From positions 844,591 to 908,590 of the forward strand of contig ML213505.1 of assembly GCA_004369045.1 (NCBI GenBank): 64,000 nucleotides of DNA, given 5' to 3'. The first letter of the stretch is position 1. Each line of letters starts with the position of its first letter. A model generated the notes under the pieces. The model saw only the letters and a list, made by a program, of their open reading frames with translations. It was not told the DNA's origin and did not search any database. This document shows positions 34,716 to 47,045 of this stretch, piece by piece. Made by a program: the position numbers and the translations under genes. The DNA comes from Heliocybe sulcata (taxonomy: Eukaryota; Basidiomycota; Agaricomycetes; Gloeophyllales; Gloeophyllaceae).

Positions 34716-35680
34716 AACTGTAACGAACTTGTGTATGATCTGCTGTCGTCGTTTTTATCTCTCTTTGTTCTTTGGTCTGTGGTCCATCATGTAGCATTAT
34801 CTACTCATCGCATTAATCCAAAATGAGCAAGCAATTTCGTCTACTATCGTCAAGTATTGCGTTCAAGCGTTGTTCCAGCACCTTCTGCGCCATGATTATT
34901 ATTGTTACCACGAACGTCGTACTCGTCATCTGCGATTCTTGTGGTACAGACTACAGTGTCATTGAAATATTGATGGCTAGAGTGTCCATTGTCAAGTCGT
35001 ACAGACGCTAGAGTTGCTGGCGGACATCTCCTCAGTGAATCCGAGTAGGTTGCAGAGGGAACGCAGCGAACTGTCTGGCGTGTGATCCATCTAAGATGTT
35101 AAGAGCAGGACGACGTGGGCGGATGCGAATGTGAAAGATATCGATGGGACCGGCGGTGCGCAGTCGATTGACAGATTTTGATGTGGAATCGTAGTAGAGC
35201 GTCGCTTGAATAGTTCTATCCTACTTCGAGGATCAATATCATACCTTATATTTCACCTTGCACATGGAAGCCGTTCAGTAGCCTCATTGTCTGACGCCAC
35301 GGGGCTAATAGAACGCGCTCGTCACGCGTCAGAACGCGAGCTGTCACAGGTCGTCTTGGGAGAACAATGCGCGTACGAGCTCAAGTATTTGGTATTCGGG
35401 GACTGATCCGCGCATTGTGGGCTGTAAATGTCGATGAATGGGAGGGGAAGAATGACAGAGGCATTTGCACTCGGCAATGGATCTCGGGGATTGCCCGCCT
35501 GAGTCAGCGGCGACGGTTGCCTTCTTGGGCTTGCTCACCTTTTCTTCCGCCAACTCTTTCCTCTATAGTCCCCATAATCTTCCATTGTCCTGCTGGCTAT
35601 CCCTCCTACAGCTGGACAATGGTCTTTCCCCGTCCACTATAACCCCCCCATAATAACTCACAACCTCTCTCTTTCCCTAC
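34716..35680. other. Intergenic, no gene seen
   Basis: Nearly 1 kb between the Hsp90 stop and the unknown Ser/Pro-rich gene. It includes an 8-bp-plus palindrome TGACGCGTCA-like site near 35322-35331 (tcACGCGTca), and CT-rich leader sequence at 35640-35680. The open frames here lack a family match. Confidence 0.4.
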
Positions 35681-36457
35681 ATGCACCCCCGTCCGCCCTC
35701 CTCTGCTCCGATAATGCCTGCAATTGTGTGCCCTCAGCCGCGCTCAGCGACGTCGAGCCCTGGCTCATGCTTCGCCGACCTTACTCCTGCGTCATCACCG
35801 GGTCCTCACGTACGTGTTTAGACTCAGGCATCTCTGCACGCGTTCGCCGACGCAGCTTTGATTCAGGCCACTGTCGACGTGAACCCCCCGCGCTTGCTGT
35901 CTCCCATCCACCTGGACTCGTCGGTCGGGTCCTCCAATTTATTTGTCAGTCCGGTCTCCTTGACTTCTTTCTGGTCACGGTCAGCTGACTCTCGCTCACA
36001 GAACCCGACGATGCCATCTTCGTTCACCTTTGGCAAGAGACGTCGCAGCCCTAACGAGCGTATTTACCAGCATTCGCCGCTGCGTCAGCGGCACTGCTCC
36101 AAGGGCGATTTCCACATCAAGAGTCTCGGGGTGTTTGACCGTATGCCCTTGCCGGAATCCCAGGAGGAGAGCAGCGTGGGCACTGGCGACTTGGACATGA
36201 CAGATGTCCTAGACTGGTCCGACCTGGGCTACGGCTATCCCGAATACCTAGAGCCGTCAAGCGCAGGTCCAATTCGTACTCGAAGACGCTCCGGTTACAC
36301 GGTACCTGACAACGCACGCCGCGGGGACCGTTCAGCTCATCCCCGAGCTCTGCTTCCTAGACCCGAGCTGTCGTTTCTTTCCCCTCGAACACCTTCTCGT
36401 CGCCCGGTCATCCTCTCCGAAGTCCGATTTCGCAGCCTCCTTCCCGTCCTACCTTAA
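35681..36457 (+). CDS. Ser/Pro/Arg-rich protein of unknown function
   Basis: Two exons (35681-35809 and 35867-36457) join in frame to about 239 residues. The intron has a GTACGT donor; a nearer acceptor (CGCAG at about 35855) would need a donor six bases later and would also keep frame. The product is low in hydrophobics, with PRLLSPIHLDSSVGSSN, a basic patch FGKRRRSPNERIYQHSPLRQRH and an acidic stretch DLDMTDVLDWSDLGYGYPEYLEP. This looks like a disordered nuclear or signalling protein; I recognise no domain. A pyrimidine-rich leader precedes the ATG and supports expression. The C-terminus after about 36350 could be altered by an unseen intron. Confidence 0.5.
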
Positions 36458-37335
36458 ATCCATTATTCGTCTTCTCGGCATTCATCTCCCGGCGCTTCTC
36501 ATGAATCCAATGATACATCTCAGATATGCGGCAACCCTTTCGCCGCCCTGCTATTACTCTGCAAAGCAACCAGCATCACAATCACGACGACATCCAAGCA
36601 TAGTCAGCATTATTTCACATACCGCTTCAAGTTCATCGCGGCATTCGTCTGCTCATGGGCTGTCCCGTCAGGGGTACATACCAATGGCACGTCTCATCTC
36701 TTAATTATTTGAGTCATTTATTCTGCACGCGGTTCATCTTATACCTGATCTAAGTTTCTTCCATCTTTCCTGGCCGAACGATTGTAGTACTGTCTGGCAC
36801 CTGCATATGTCGTCCTTAACTTCCTTTGCTCTACGCTTCATTCTCATAACTCCCGACCGCCTTCGTATATTAGATCCTGTTTTGCTTTGTAAATCTTTCT
36901 TCAATGCTTTCGGTATTCTGCTGCGTGCTTCGTAAAGCTACCTTACGATCTTGATGTACTGTACAATTGGCAGTGTCGCCTCCTGTAGTCCCTGTAACAG
37001 TGCTGAATTTAAAGCTAAGACTCGGAAGTCTCTCCATATGATCACGGACGCCAAAGCAACTACAATCTGCATGCGGACATTGCGGATTTAGGCTCGCTCC
37101 TGCTCACATACACACTGCTCTACTCATGGAACCACCTGCGATATGAATGCTAATTGAGCTAAGACCTGCTGTTTCCGCCGATCACGCAATTATAAGTTCA
37201 GGAATGTCGATGATCTGGTACTGCATGACTCGGCGTTAATTTGGCGTCGTTACTCCCCAACACCACCTTAGGTTCCAGAAGTCTCGACAATTATCTCAAG
37301 CATATCTTGTCTCTCGTATCATCACGACTGCGACT
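36458..37335. other. Intergenic before the SerC gene
   Basis: About 0.88 kb with T-rich stretches typical of a long 3' UTR, then the presumed SerC promoter. No coding exon or RNA gene recognised. Confidence 0.45.
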
Positions 37336-38657
37336 ATGTCTAACGAAAGAGTCATCAACTTCGGCGCAGGTCCTTCGGCTCTACCAACTGATGTGTTGGA
37401 GGAGGCCACCAAAGGTCTACTAAACTTCCAAGGGACGGGTATAGGCATTGCAGAAATCAGCCACCGGTCGAAGGAGTTCACAGCGTTCCTCAACGATGCC
37501 GAAAGTCACATTAGGACCTTGCTCGAGGTACCCCCGACACACAAAATCCTGTTCACGCAGGGCGGGGGAAGCGGCCAGTTCTCCTCTGTCGTCCTCAACC
37601 TTCTTGCCAGACATCGTCTGTTGCACCCAGAGCTGAAGGACGAGGAGCGGGTGATGGACTATGTAGTCACCGGTTCGTGGAGCAAAAAGGCCATGGAGGA
37701 AGCCAGGCGCCTGGGAAGAGGGAGGGTGAATATCGCCGCAGACGCGAGGAAGTATTCGAAGGACGGGAAAGCGTTCGACAATATCCCCGCTCATGACGAG
37801 TACGCCTTCTCGGCGGACCCTGCTCTCATCTATTACTGCGAGAACGAAACTGTGGACGGCGTCCAGTTCTCGGACGACCTTGGTTCTCCGGCGGCTTTCC
37901 CTTTCCACAAGTTGCAGCAGGGCGGCCTGCTTCCTCTCGTGGCCGATTATTCGTCGTCGTTCATGTCGCGGCCCATCCCTCGCCTGGCTGACCACGCAGT
38001 CATCTTCGCCGGGGCTCAGAAAAACCTGGGACCAGCGGGGCTCACCATCCTGATCGTCCGTCAAGATTGCATAGTGGACGTGGACGCGGCAGCTAAACTG
38101 GGGGCAGTCCCGGTACCCATCATGCTCTCCTACAAGACTCTAGCCGACTCAAAGAGTCTGTACAACACCCCCTCCGTGCTCCCTATCTATATTGCCGGGC
38201 TAGTGCTTCAGAAGATGAGCGCCGGCGGTGGTCTACAAGTCTACGCACAATCGAACAGGCAGAAGTTCGAGAAAGTCATTGCAGCACTCAAGAAGGGCGA
38301 GGAGAAGGGCGTATTCAAAGGTAAAGTGAAGGAGGGCTCGGTCAGCTGGATGAACATAGTATTTGATGTCCCCGGGGAAGGTCGCCTCCAGGGCTTCCTG
38401 GACGGTGCCGCCGAAAGGAAAATGAAGGGCCTTGCTGGACACCGGTATGTGACTTCCCGTCTCACGAATGTCCTGTCAGACTAACATTTATCTGTATAGT
38501 TCCGTTGGAGGTATGGCCGTTCACTGTCCCTCTGAACCGTCTCACTAACTCTGCAACGCTGACAGGCGTCCGTGTATCACTGTACAATGCGATCAATCAG
38601 CAAGACACCGACCGACTGGTTGAATACATGAATGAATATGCCGCTACCGTGGTCTAG
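37336..38657 (+). CDS. serC: Phosphoserine aminotransferase
   Basis: PLP enzyme of serine synthesis (Ser1 in yeast). A long first exon (37336-38444) encodes VINFGAGPSALPTDVLEEA, GIGIAEISHRSKEF, TQGGGSGQFSSVVLNLL, NETVDGVQF and the PLP-lysine motif FAGAQKNLGPAGLT, then SVLPIYIAGLVLQKM. The frame then passes through an 11-nt micro-exon (38500-38510, TTCCGTTGGAG) into the last exon (38566-38657), giving GHRSVGGVRVSLYNAINQQDTDRLVEYM and ending AATVV. Without the micro-exon the conserved HRSVGGxR block near the phosphate site would be lost. Length about 403 residues, a little above the usual 395. Confidence 0.95.
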
Positions 38658-38802
38658 ATAACATGTTCAATCCTGTACTCGAGCTCTACATAGCAAGTAT
38701 CAGTTGAGATTATACAGGCCTTCATGAAAGATGAATGTACCGAACTGAAGAGTTGATCGGGCACAATATAGTAATATATAAATGCAGACTACTGTAGCTG
38801 AA

Positions 38803-38895
38803 GTCACTTTGCCGGAGTGGTTAACGGGATCGCCTGCTATTTAGCATTCTAGCGGTTGGGCTTTGCCCGCGTGTGTTCGAATCGCACAGGTGACG
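38803..38895 (+). tRNA. tRNA-Ser(GCT) with an 11-nt intron
   Basis: The acceptor stem GTCACTT pairs with AGGTGAC. D-arm GCCGGAGTGGTTAACGGG, anticodon stem ATCGC/GCGGT, and loop CT-GCT-A interrupted one base after the anticodon by an 11-nt intron. A long variable arm TGGGCTTTGCCC (class II) and T-arm GTGTG-TTCGAAT-CGCAC follow. G discriminator and a T-run close the gene. The anticodon GCT reads AGC/AGT serine. Confidence 0.85.
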
Positions 38896-39080
38896 CTTTT
38901 TGCCCAGCGAACGCTGATGCACGGTGCAGCACTGGTCTGTAGCCAGTCTACCTGAGATTTACCCCCACGCTGGTACACACCAGTGCACGCAGGATATCAT
39001 TTTTACTTCAGACATACTTTATGAAATGTAGGTCCATTTTGCCTGCCGTTTGTAACGACTATGTACGCGCCACAATTATG

Positions 39081-39163
39081 TGCCCCATGGCTGAGTTGGT
39101 TACAGCGTCCGACTGTTACGCACTGGCATCGGAAGGTCGTGAGTTCGAGCCTCACTGGGGCAG
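39081..39163 (+). tRNA. tRNA-Asn(GTT) with a 9-nt intron, copy 1
   Basis: Acceptor TGCCCCA pairs with TGGGGCA. The D-arm contains GCTGAGTTGGTTACAGC, the anticodon stem is TCCGA/TCGGA around CT-GTT-A with a 9-nt intron CGCACTGGC, and the T-arm is GTGAG-TTCGAGC-CTCAC. A TTTT run follows 7 nt later as RNA polymerase III stop. Confidence 0.85.
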
Positions 39164-39434
39164 CTCATTTTGTTTCGAATCCATCACAGTCGTTCAGTGG
39201 AAACCACAACGGTCATTCCATCGGGGCAGACGGGAGCTCGGTAAGTAAGAGAAAGCCTGGTCGTGAATATTTGAATACTGATGATTATAGAATCAGATTG
39301 GTGCCCGCTACATCAATAGAGTGCAATAGAGTGCAATCTCGAGGAGGATAAGTGATTCTTTTCATGATCAGCACTGATCGATAACATGTTTCTTGGTTTC
39401 TTGGCAATCCCTGGTACAAAATGCATAAAATAAT

Positions 39435-39517
39435 CTGCCCCAGTGAGGCTCGAACTCACGACCTTCCGATGCCAGTGCGTAACAGTCGGACGCTGTAACC
39501 AACTCAGCCATGGGGCA
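39435..39517 (-). tRNA. tRNA-Asn(GTT) with a 9-nt intron, copy 2 (inverted)
   Basis: By eye identical over all 83 bp, intron included, to the plus-strand copy at 39081-39163, but on the other strand so that the two 3' ends face each other 271 bp apart. Flanks are unrelated. A TTTT run lies just beyond its 3' end. Confidence 0.85.
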
Positions 39518-39611
39518 TGTTGACCGTGTCTTCATTGGGTATAATGTAAATTATTGTTTCAAGTAGAGTGACAACAACCTCAGGCTGCAGAGGTGGACTG
39601 CATTCCTAACC

Positions 39612-40599
39612 ATGGCCAAAGGCGCGAAACGAGGTCCTGATTCCTCCACGTCAACATTGCCGCCTCCATCCTCAAACATTGTATTTCCCCCCATAAAGCT
39701 TAAGACGGCGCTTGAATGCAATCCGCTCCTGCAGGACCAGATCCTTCTACTTGATGTCAGTCTGCTCAGGTCAAGCGAACCGGGCTCCCCGACTTCGCCG
39801 CAGCGTTCATAGTCCTAATCAGCCATACGACAGAACTTCTTGAGCCCAGATGAATGCAGACGCTACATCGCATTCATAGATTCCTTACCACTGGAGCTCA
39901 CCCCTCCAAAGAAGAAGGGGGAGGCCGATAGAGTAAACCGTCCGTCCCAACCGGCAGCATAGTACTACGACGGATATATCCTAACCGCAAAGGACAGATC
40001 GTATTTCTATCACTTCGCAACAATTTGCACAGGATCTGTACGGTGTCATCGCGCCGCATCTACCTCAATTTCCGTACCCGAGCTTCGATCGAAGAGCGAG
40101 GGGAGGGACTACTCGTCCGGTGCACTGCCTGAACTCGAATATCCGGCTATACAAGTATACAACCAATCAGTACTTCGGCCCACACTATGATGATTCGGTT
40201 CGCGATCCCCGAACAGGAGCGAAGTCCGAGTGGACCTTGCTTGTCTACCTTTCTGGTGTAGAAGACGGCGTCGAAGGCGGTGAGGTGGGTACTTCAATTT
40301 GTTCCCACTATATATCAATTAAGTCCATCGATCGAACACCGCTGCTAATGTCTATCAATGTGACGACTCCAGACGCTCTTCTACAAGGAAGAAAAGGGCA
40401 AGCCGACACAGACGATCGTCCCGCCATTAAATCGAGGTACGGCACTGCTGCATCGGTGCGTATCCAGTCGTTGGTCTAGCTTTGCCCATCTGAAACCGTT
40501 ACTGGCAGGCATGGGCAAGAATGTATGCTCCACGAAGGCTCTCCTGTGCGTAAGGGCACTAAATATGTACTCCGTTCGGATCTGATGTTTAAGGACTAA
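39612..40599 (+). CDS. 2OG-Fe(II) dioxygenase, prolyl-4-hydroxylase type
   Basis: A non-haem iron dioxygenase of the P4Hc fold. The start at 39612 gives MAKGAKRGPDSSTS and VFPPIKLKTALECNPLLQDQILLLD. Spliced parts continue with NFLSPDECRRYIAFIDSLPLELTPPKKKGEADRVN, SNIRLYKYTTNQYFGPHYDDSV (iron ligands H and D in HYD), WTLLVYLSGVEDGVEGGET and a C-terminal part with the third ligand in LLH/HGQECMLHEGSPV and the 2OG-binding basic residue in KGTKYVLRSDLMF. No signal peptide, so a cytosolic or nuclear enzyme rather than an ER collagen type. The substrate is unknown. It ends 78 bp before the convergent Rrp3 gene. Confidence 0.85.
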
Positions 40600-40677
40600 C
40601 CGCTCTATGTGCATCCTATACAAGTACATCAGCGCAGATAAAGTATAAGGGACAGGGCTCCCATAGCTCCTTCCTAT

Positions 40678-42244
40678 TCATCGCCTGCCTTTGTTCTTCT
40701 TGGGTTTGGGTAGATCAGCTTGGACGACATCGTCGTCCCTGTCCCTATCGTCCCTGCCTCCAGCGTCATCCCGCCGACGTTTTCGACCATGTCCCTTAGC
40801 ATGATGTTGCTCCTTCAGCTCGTTGATTGCCAAGCGAGCAGCTTCATCAACCCTTTCGCGCAACAGCGCGACTTCCTCCTTATCCGTCGGCCACAAGTCC
40901 ATCTTCTTCCCTATCACAGCTTCGATGCGTTGAATAAGTTCGACGTCGTACTGGGTGACCAATGTTATGGACTTTCCAGAGCGACCGGCACGAGCCGTCC
41001 TCCCTACTCGGTGAATGTAATCTTTCGAATGAGTGGGAATATCATAGTTGATGACAATATCGACCGACGGTATGTCTAAGCCTCTGGGATATTCATAGCC
41101 AGTCAGGATAGGCGACGCTTCCTGGTTCAAACGCTTACCGACTGGCGACATCCGTGGCCACTAGGACATTTCGGCCTCCGCTTTTGAACTTTCCTAGGGC
41201 ACCCAACCGGGAACTTTGACTGAGTTGGCCATGTAAGGGAACAGCAGGGAAACCCAGTGTCCTTAACATAATCGAGAGTCTGACATAGTCGGTATAAGCA
41301 CGCCATGTCTAGAACTCGACAGGACGAAGTCATACCTCATCGTGTTTTGTACAGTGCCGGTAAATATCATGATCGAATTTTGAGCCAAAGAGTTCACCAG
41401 GTAAATCAGGTGCACATCCTTCTGACTCAGTGGAACAAACAAGTAATATTGTAGTAATGTGGAGACTGTCGAGTATCTGTCCAGCACTTCGATTAGCTGG
41501 CCGTCTCGTCGGTACTATTGCAGACTAACTTTGCTGAAACCTCGACGCGAACTGGATTAGACAAACTTGCCCGTTGTAACTTCGCCACCTTTGTGGTCAT
41601 AGTCGCAGAATATAGATACGTGGTCCGTTCCTTCGGTATGAGCTTCAATATTTTGTCTATAGCAGGTCCAAAATCCATGTCTAGTAATCGATCGGCTTCA
41701 TCCAGGATCTACACAGTATACAGGATTAAGAATAGGAATAGAGGTGATAGATCAGACGCACCAAGAATCGTAGCCCCCTCAAGCTGAAACCTTTTGTATT
41801 TTCCAGATGGTCCACTAGTCGCCCGGGTGTAGCAACAATAACATGCGGCTTCTTCGCCAACGCTACCGCTTGCGATACCATGTCGGTACCACCGATGACC
41901 ACTGCGCAGCGTACTCCCATAGCAGATCCAAGAGACTCGAACTGCTGCGATATCTGGTAGGCAAGCTCGCGAGTCGGAGCAAGGACACAGGCAGAGAGAC
42001 CTTTCGGCTCCTCCCAAAGTTTCTGAAGAATAGGAAGTGCAAATGCTGCCGTCTTTCCAGATCCAGTCGAGGCAACGCCGATGATATCACGTCCTTCCAG
42101 AGCATGAGGAAGAGCTTCAGCCTGAATATCTGTCGGCGTCGTGAATTTTAGTTGGTCAAGTGCCTCAAGGAGAGGATCTATCAATCCCAGAGACTTGAAA
42201 GTCGTAGCGGCTGTGGAGGTACTGGCTTCTTCCGGAGTGGGCAT
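40678..42244 (-). CDS. rrp3: DEAD-box rRNA helicase Rrp3 (DDX47)
   Basis: Nucleolar ATPase needed for early pre-rRNA cleavages to 18S rRNA. The start at 42244 gives [21 protein letters not shown] (Q-motif region with [15 protein letters not shown]). Next are [10 protein letters not shown] (motif I), [10 protein letters not shown] (Ia), VATPGRL (Ib), [13 protein letters not shown] (motif II across an intron, wording typical of Rrp3), YLYSATMT (III), [47 protein letters not shown] (V) and [15 protein letters not shown] (VI). The C-terminal tail is basic with Asp/Arg repeats ([18 protein letters not shown]) and ends PKKNKGRR. About 470 residues after splicing. Confidence 0.92.
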
Positions 42245-42567
42245 TGTGCAGAGTACCGTCGTGGTAGAGTTGGATGAAGGGGCAATGGTCAGAAAATACT
42301 GACTTGCCTCGTGAGCAGCACAGCCACACCCGCGAGATCGGTCATAAGTAGATCCATTTATACATTAGAAATACAGAAATACGTATCGCTGGGTGGTCGA
42401 CTAACTGGCCAAGTTCCCCAAGGCGCTAAGAAGAGGCTACCTGACCGAGGCTTGCGCTCGCTCTCACTTAGTCCGGATGATCCATATTTAAGCCAGCATT
42501 TGACGGGTTGACCTTCCACTCTAGGCCCTGCAAGTTGAGTGGCATTATCGCAATCTATAGTACGCTA
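42245..42567. other. Intergenic between trs130 end and rrp3 start
   Basis: About 0.32 kb, presumed rrp3 promoter, with no gene seen. Confidence 0.45.
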
Positions 42568-45500
42568 TCACGGCGCTGGGTCGGTCCCCATGTCCAGAAT
42601 GAACGTACTCCTACCGCCTCGAGGCAACACCAATACTTTCTCCGCACCGTGCATCTGATAAGTCTCCGTACTGGGGAGAGCAAGGGATCCCATGGCAAAC
42701 TCTCCGCCAAGCGGCAGGGGCGTCACAGACACTTTAGGCAACGCAAGCTCGCCATGGTGCAAAGCAATCAGGGTTATGGGTACGGTGTACGTTTCTCCGT
42801 CCTATCCAGCGATGAATGCAAATATCCGAGTAGATCTATATGGACGTACTTTTGCTGCAAAGTCGCCCCGTTTTCGACCGCTGACCAACCACTCTTTGAT
42901 TAGCTCCTCCACATCGAAGCGCATCCTATATGCCTTGTCCTTCGACTCCTTTCCACCTCCCCAGTGGAATGATGTCGAGATCGTAAGCTCCGCAGGAATG
43001 GGTTGCCCAGCATATAACGGAACTGGTTTAGTCGGCTGAGAACCTCCCTTGGAAAATGGATCCGGAGGTATCCGAATTCTCGCACCAGCGATGATCTGCC
43101 AAATAGAACGCTCAAAAGCAAGTAGCGGGAGATAAATGGGTCCTTACATTCATGCGGGGAATATCCACGGGAATACATATTTCACGCCAGCCCTCGTCTA
43201 GTGGTTCCTTGCTTTTCTCCTCAAGGACCTTGTTATATACGTCAGAAATAACCAGATGCTACAGCCCGCCGACATGCCTTTTTGACCATAGGAAGGCGTC
43301 CTGAGAGTTCGTCCGGGACGTCGACATCGGGAATCCGGAGGACGCGGGTCACAACATATGGTTCAATCCATGACGAGTCCGCCTGTAGCACAGATAAAGA
43401 TGCATCCACTAGAGAAGGCACGTCGCTAGCGTTGACTTGATTCTCTCTAGCCAGGTCATCTATCGCATGTTTGACAAGCAGTTCCACCTCTGGAACCAAA
43501 CTACAGATGAGACGGTTCTCATACGCCGGCGACTATACTCACCATCTCGTAGCATACGATACGTGATAGTAAACCGCAGTGGATCTTGCACTAGGCTCCA
43601 TACGTTAGAAGGGGTGAAAGGCCTGTATCCGACACTTACATAAGCCATGCTTGGAGATCAGACGGAACAAGAAATTGCCAGGTTGTACCGGCGTGACAGT
43701 CTAGCGCACCCCATCAGAATCTCAGATGGGAAGAAGCACTAGCGAACGCACTACAATGTTGCGAGTACCACCGCAACCTTCGATTGCTACATCATCCGGA
43801 TTGTCTCCTACCACGGACAGCTGAGCCGACTGGATCCGGACAAATTGATGAGACGTGGTGGAGACTGTGAATTGTGAAAACAATCTGTTGCATAAGTCAG
43901 GATGGGTTCTACCACCACTTTGAAGGAGAGGCTTCACCTAGGTCCACGGAAGAAGTCTTGCACGTTAACTGCAACGGGGAGCGAAGTGGGTACCAGTCGT
44001 GCAGTATGCAACGTCCTCGTCAAATCAGGCTCGGAAGCAGTAACATATTCTACATCCATAACAACGGTCTTGTATTGCGTTTTCATAGCATCAGTGACGT
44101 TCCCGATACCGACATATGAAAGAGCTGACACACCAAGGCTTGGAAAGCGGGCGCCTCTGTATAAGGAATCAGAAATGATACCACAACATCTTTTTCAGTA
44201 TCTTTGAGAGTTATGGAATCCTCTTGTAATTCAAACGTCGAGATGACATCGCCCTGGGGTATCGCCGACTTGCAGTCGAAATGCGCTCCAGAAGAACTCG
44301 ATAGCCTTAACTTGGCATTGGACAGCGAATTACGCCCGGTTGACATGGAAATCAAGAGTCGGGGCGGCTTTCCGAGCTCGACTGAAGGCGGTCAACTCAG
44401 CCCATTATTCTGCGACTAAGCACTCACTGGAATCAGGCTGGCGTGCCGAGACATTGAGGGAGCGGAAATCTTTCGGGACGTGCACCAATACGGGCAAATA
44501 TTTGAGAAGTCGGGGTTTCTGGGTCGATCCGCCATTTGGACGATATTGTCTTTGCAAAAGCAGTCTGCTGATGCGGATTTCTGTGCTGTCCAGGGCATGT
44601 GTGCCATTTGACGGCATCTAGGCAAACGATCGTCTCGGAGAACTGTACCTTACACTAACTGAGAGCACTCACCGGGCAGAACAGCTTCAGCGTAGTAATC
44701 CCAGACGCGAGTGAGGCAATTTTGGTCGAGTACCTCAGCTTTTCCGATTCTGGCCCTGTCAGGATGACGCTCACTTCATCTGCCGGAATATCCTGAGAGA
44801 TGGGTTAAAAGACACTGCAAGCCATCATTTGTAACTTACGCAAGGCAGGTGGTTCGTGACAGCTATGCCGAGATATGAGCCATCCTGCGTTTCCGCATTC
44901 TCAATATCATTGCAATGAATCCGCACGGACAACATATCATTGTCTGCATGGAGAAGGTCTGTCCGGACGATGAGCGGGGGAAAGGTGGCATAGAACATGT
45001 ATGCGTACCTGTATCCAGCCCTTCAGCTGCATGTCGCAAGGCATCAATGAGAGTCTGCATGTAGCTGGTGTTGTTTTCCGTCTGGATTAACAGTTCATCC
45101 TCCGAACTACCCACGTAAGTCTTCAAGAAAGCTAGGAGGATGTGGATCCACTCTGTATCCTTCGCCTTTTCAAGACGGGCGTGAGTGGCCATTGCTTCGG
45201 ATAGAGCCAGTGATTCCAATGATGTCCATTCATGCGGCGCATAATGTGCCGGCAAGGAAGTAAATGTTTGCAGTGCCGCAGGAAGACGACCTCGATGCCT
45301 AGGATAGTAACCTTTAATTCGATAAATCCAGCAATAGCATCGATACTCACACATCGAGCGCAGCCAGACTGCCATGAAGCTTCAAAGCAAATTTGCGACG
45401 GCGTGCCTTGGCGTATCTCTCGATGGCTCGATTGGTAACTTTGATATATAGATCATAGAATGTCTCTTTGTCCTTGAGAGACGACACTAGATCAGGTCGG

Positions 45501-47045
45501 GATATCACATAGTCTGAAGCGTCCGCGTGTCGCGACAGCTGCTCCGGTGATAGGAAGGAACTGGTTGAAAATGGGGATTTCAAGGGCAGATATTGCAGTT
45601 GCACCCCTAGTGTATCGAGCTACGTAACTTGGAAAGAAGTCCGTTGCATCTCGACCCGACTCACCTGATGCCGTGCAAGCTCTAGGAGCTCGCCCTTAGT
45701 CGCATCAAACGTGGCGACGTGTGACTCCTCCAATTGAAGATCCAAAGCCCACTCATCGCACTGCTCTACCACACTCAAAGCGGAGGAGTAGATCCATGAT
45801 TCCACAAAACCGAGTGGAACAGTCTCCTATATTTATGTATGCATATGCGTGAGTCGGAAACGACTAGTGCGGCGGAGACTTACCTTTGCTTCCAAGAGCC
45901 TCTTCCCAAACGCGCTCAGGAATGCGCTGGATTTCCTGCCTACATCGACTACTTTTCCCATTTTTCCAAGTAGGGTGCACTGACGAGCGACAAGATATAC
46001 CCTGAAATCGAAGACAGAGATGGTATTGGCTAAGATGAGGTCCCGATATGGCTTCTTGGTCGTAGACAACAGAGGAATAGAGTCGTCGTTAGGACCGGGC
46101 GATATCAATGTCCCGAACCAAGAAAGATTCTTTTCCCGCAAGACTTGATAGAAAGACGCTTCGAGCTCATCGTACTGCACGATAGCATCCTCGTACAGAC
46201 CAACTGCTTCGAAAGAGCTAGCAAGACTTTCCTAACCCACAAATTCAGGTACGAGGTGGGCGCGGCAACATGGTGCTTACCTTAAGGATGAAGAAAGTGC
46301 AGAAGTTCCATCCCGGCATCTGTCTTTGATTCTCCGACCTCTTGACCTCCTCTTCTCTCTGTGTCACAGACGCATCGAAAGCGGATAGAATGCCTTCCTT
46401 GACCTTCGTGATCACGTCCGCCCAGGTCGCCGGGTTGTCGAAATTAGGTGACCAAGCCACTTGAACGCACCTTGGCAAAGACATAATAAAGCCCACGAAG
46501 ACTAGAAGGGAGAGAGAACGCACCTGTCTCTCTTATCGACGTTGAAATCAGCCTTGATTTTGTCCAGGACAGATGCCTTCACTTGGAAGAAACTCGTGGC
46601 AGCAGCCTTCGTATCCGGTCTGTCCATATACAGGATCAGCCATTCTTGACCCTTGCGCTGGATCACCGACGAGTGCCAGTCTTTGATCTGCTTTCTGACC
46701 ACGTTCTTATAAGCTTCATTATCCTGGTAGTGTCCTGTTATAATCGCAAAGGCCGAGAACAGGATTGCTCATTACCTCGCAGACAACGATGTATAAGTTC
46801 AGGAGTGGCCTCTCTATGACGGTCAGGGGTATTTGGGTGGTCTGCTCATCCCGGACGCTATCTATGGGCACTAGCTTGATGTTGACTTGCTGTATGGTCC
46901 TTATAGACGGACGCGAGGATGACTTCCAATGGATATTCTGGAGAGGCAGCTGCGCCAGGAAAGCGGATTGGAATTGCTTCCAGTGGTCTGATGACAAGAA
47001 CGTAGACGGCGCAGCATACGTTACGAGAACGGAGTCGGAAGACAT
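42568..47045 (-). CDS. trs130: TRAPP-II complex subunit Trs130 (TRAPPC10)
   Basis: Large subunit of the TRAPP-II GEF for Ypt31/32 (Rab11) at the late Golgi. The start at 47045 gives MSSDSVLVTYAAPSTFLSSDHWKQFQSAFLAQLPLQNIHWKSSSRPSIRTIQ, the best-conserved N-terminal block of the family, then KNVVRKQIKDWHSSVIQRKGQEWLILYMDRP. The alpha-solenoid follows over many exons (PGWNFCTFFILKESLASSFEAVGLYEDAIVQYDELEASF, RDLILANTISVFDFRVYLVARQCTLLGKMGKV, VESWIYSSALSVVEQC). The C-terminal half encodes beta-rich segments ending GGRSTFILDMGTDPAP at 42568. Roughly 1,200 residues. Exon borders in the C-terminal half were not all resolved. Confidence 0.82.

Noticed and set aside
33943-34797. 284-codon open frame on the minus strand of Hsp90
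   Set aside because: It is the antisense shadow of a strongly codon-biased gene; the Ser/Phe/Arg-rich product has no domain and no splice logic.
35344-35553. Minus-strand frame beginning AEEKVSKPKK
   Set aside because: It begins at TTG, not ATG, and has no upstream exon I can support.
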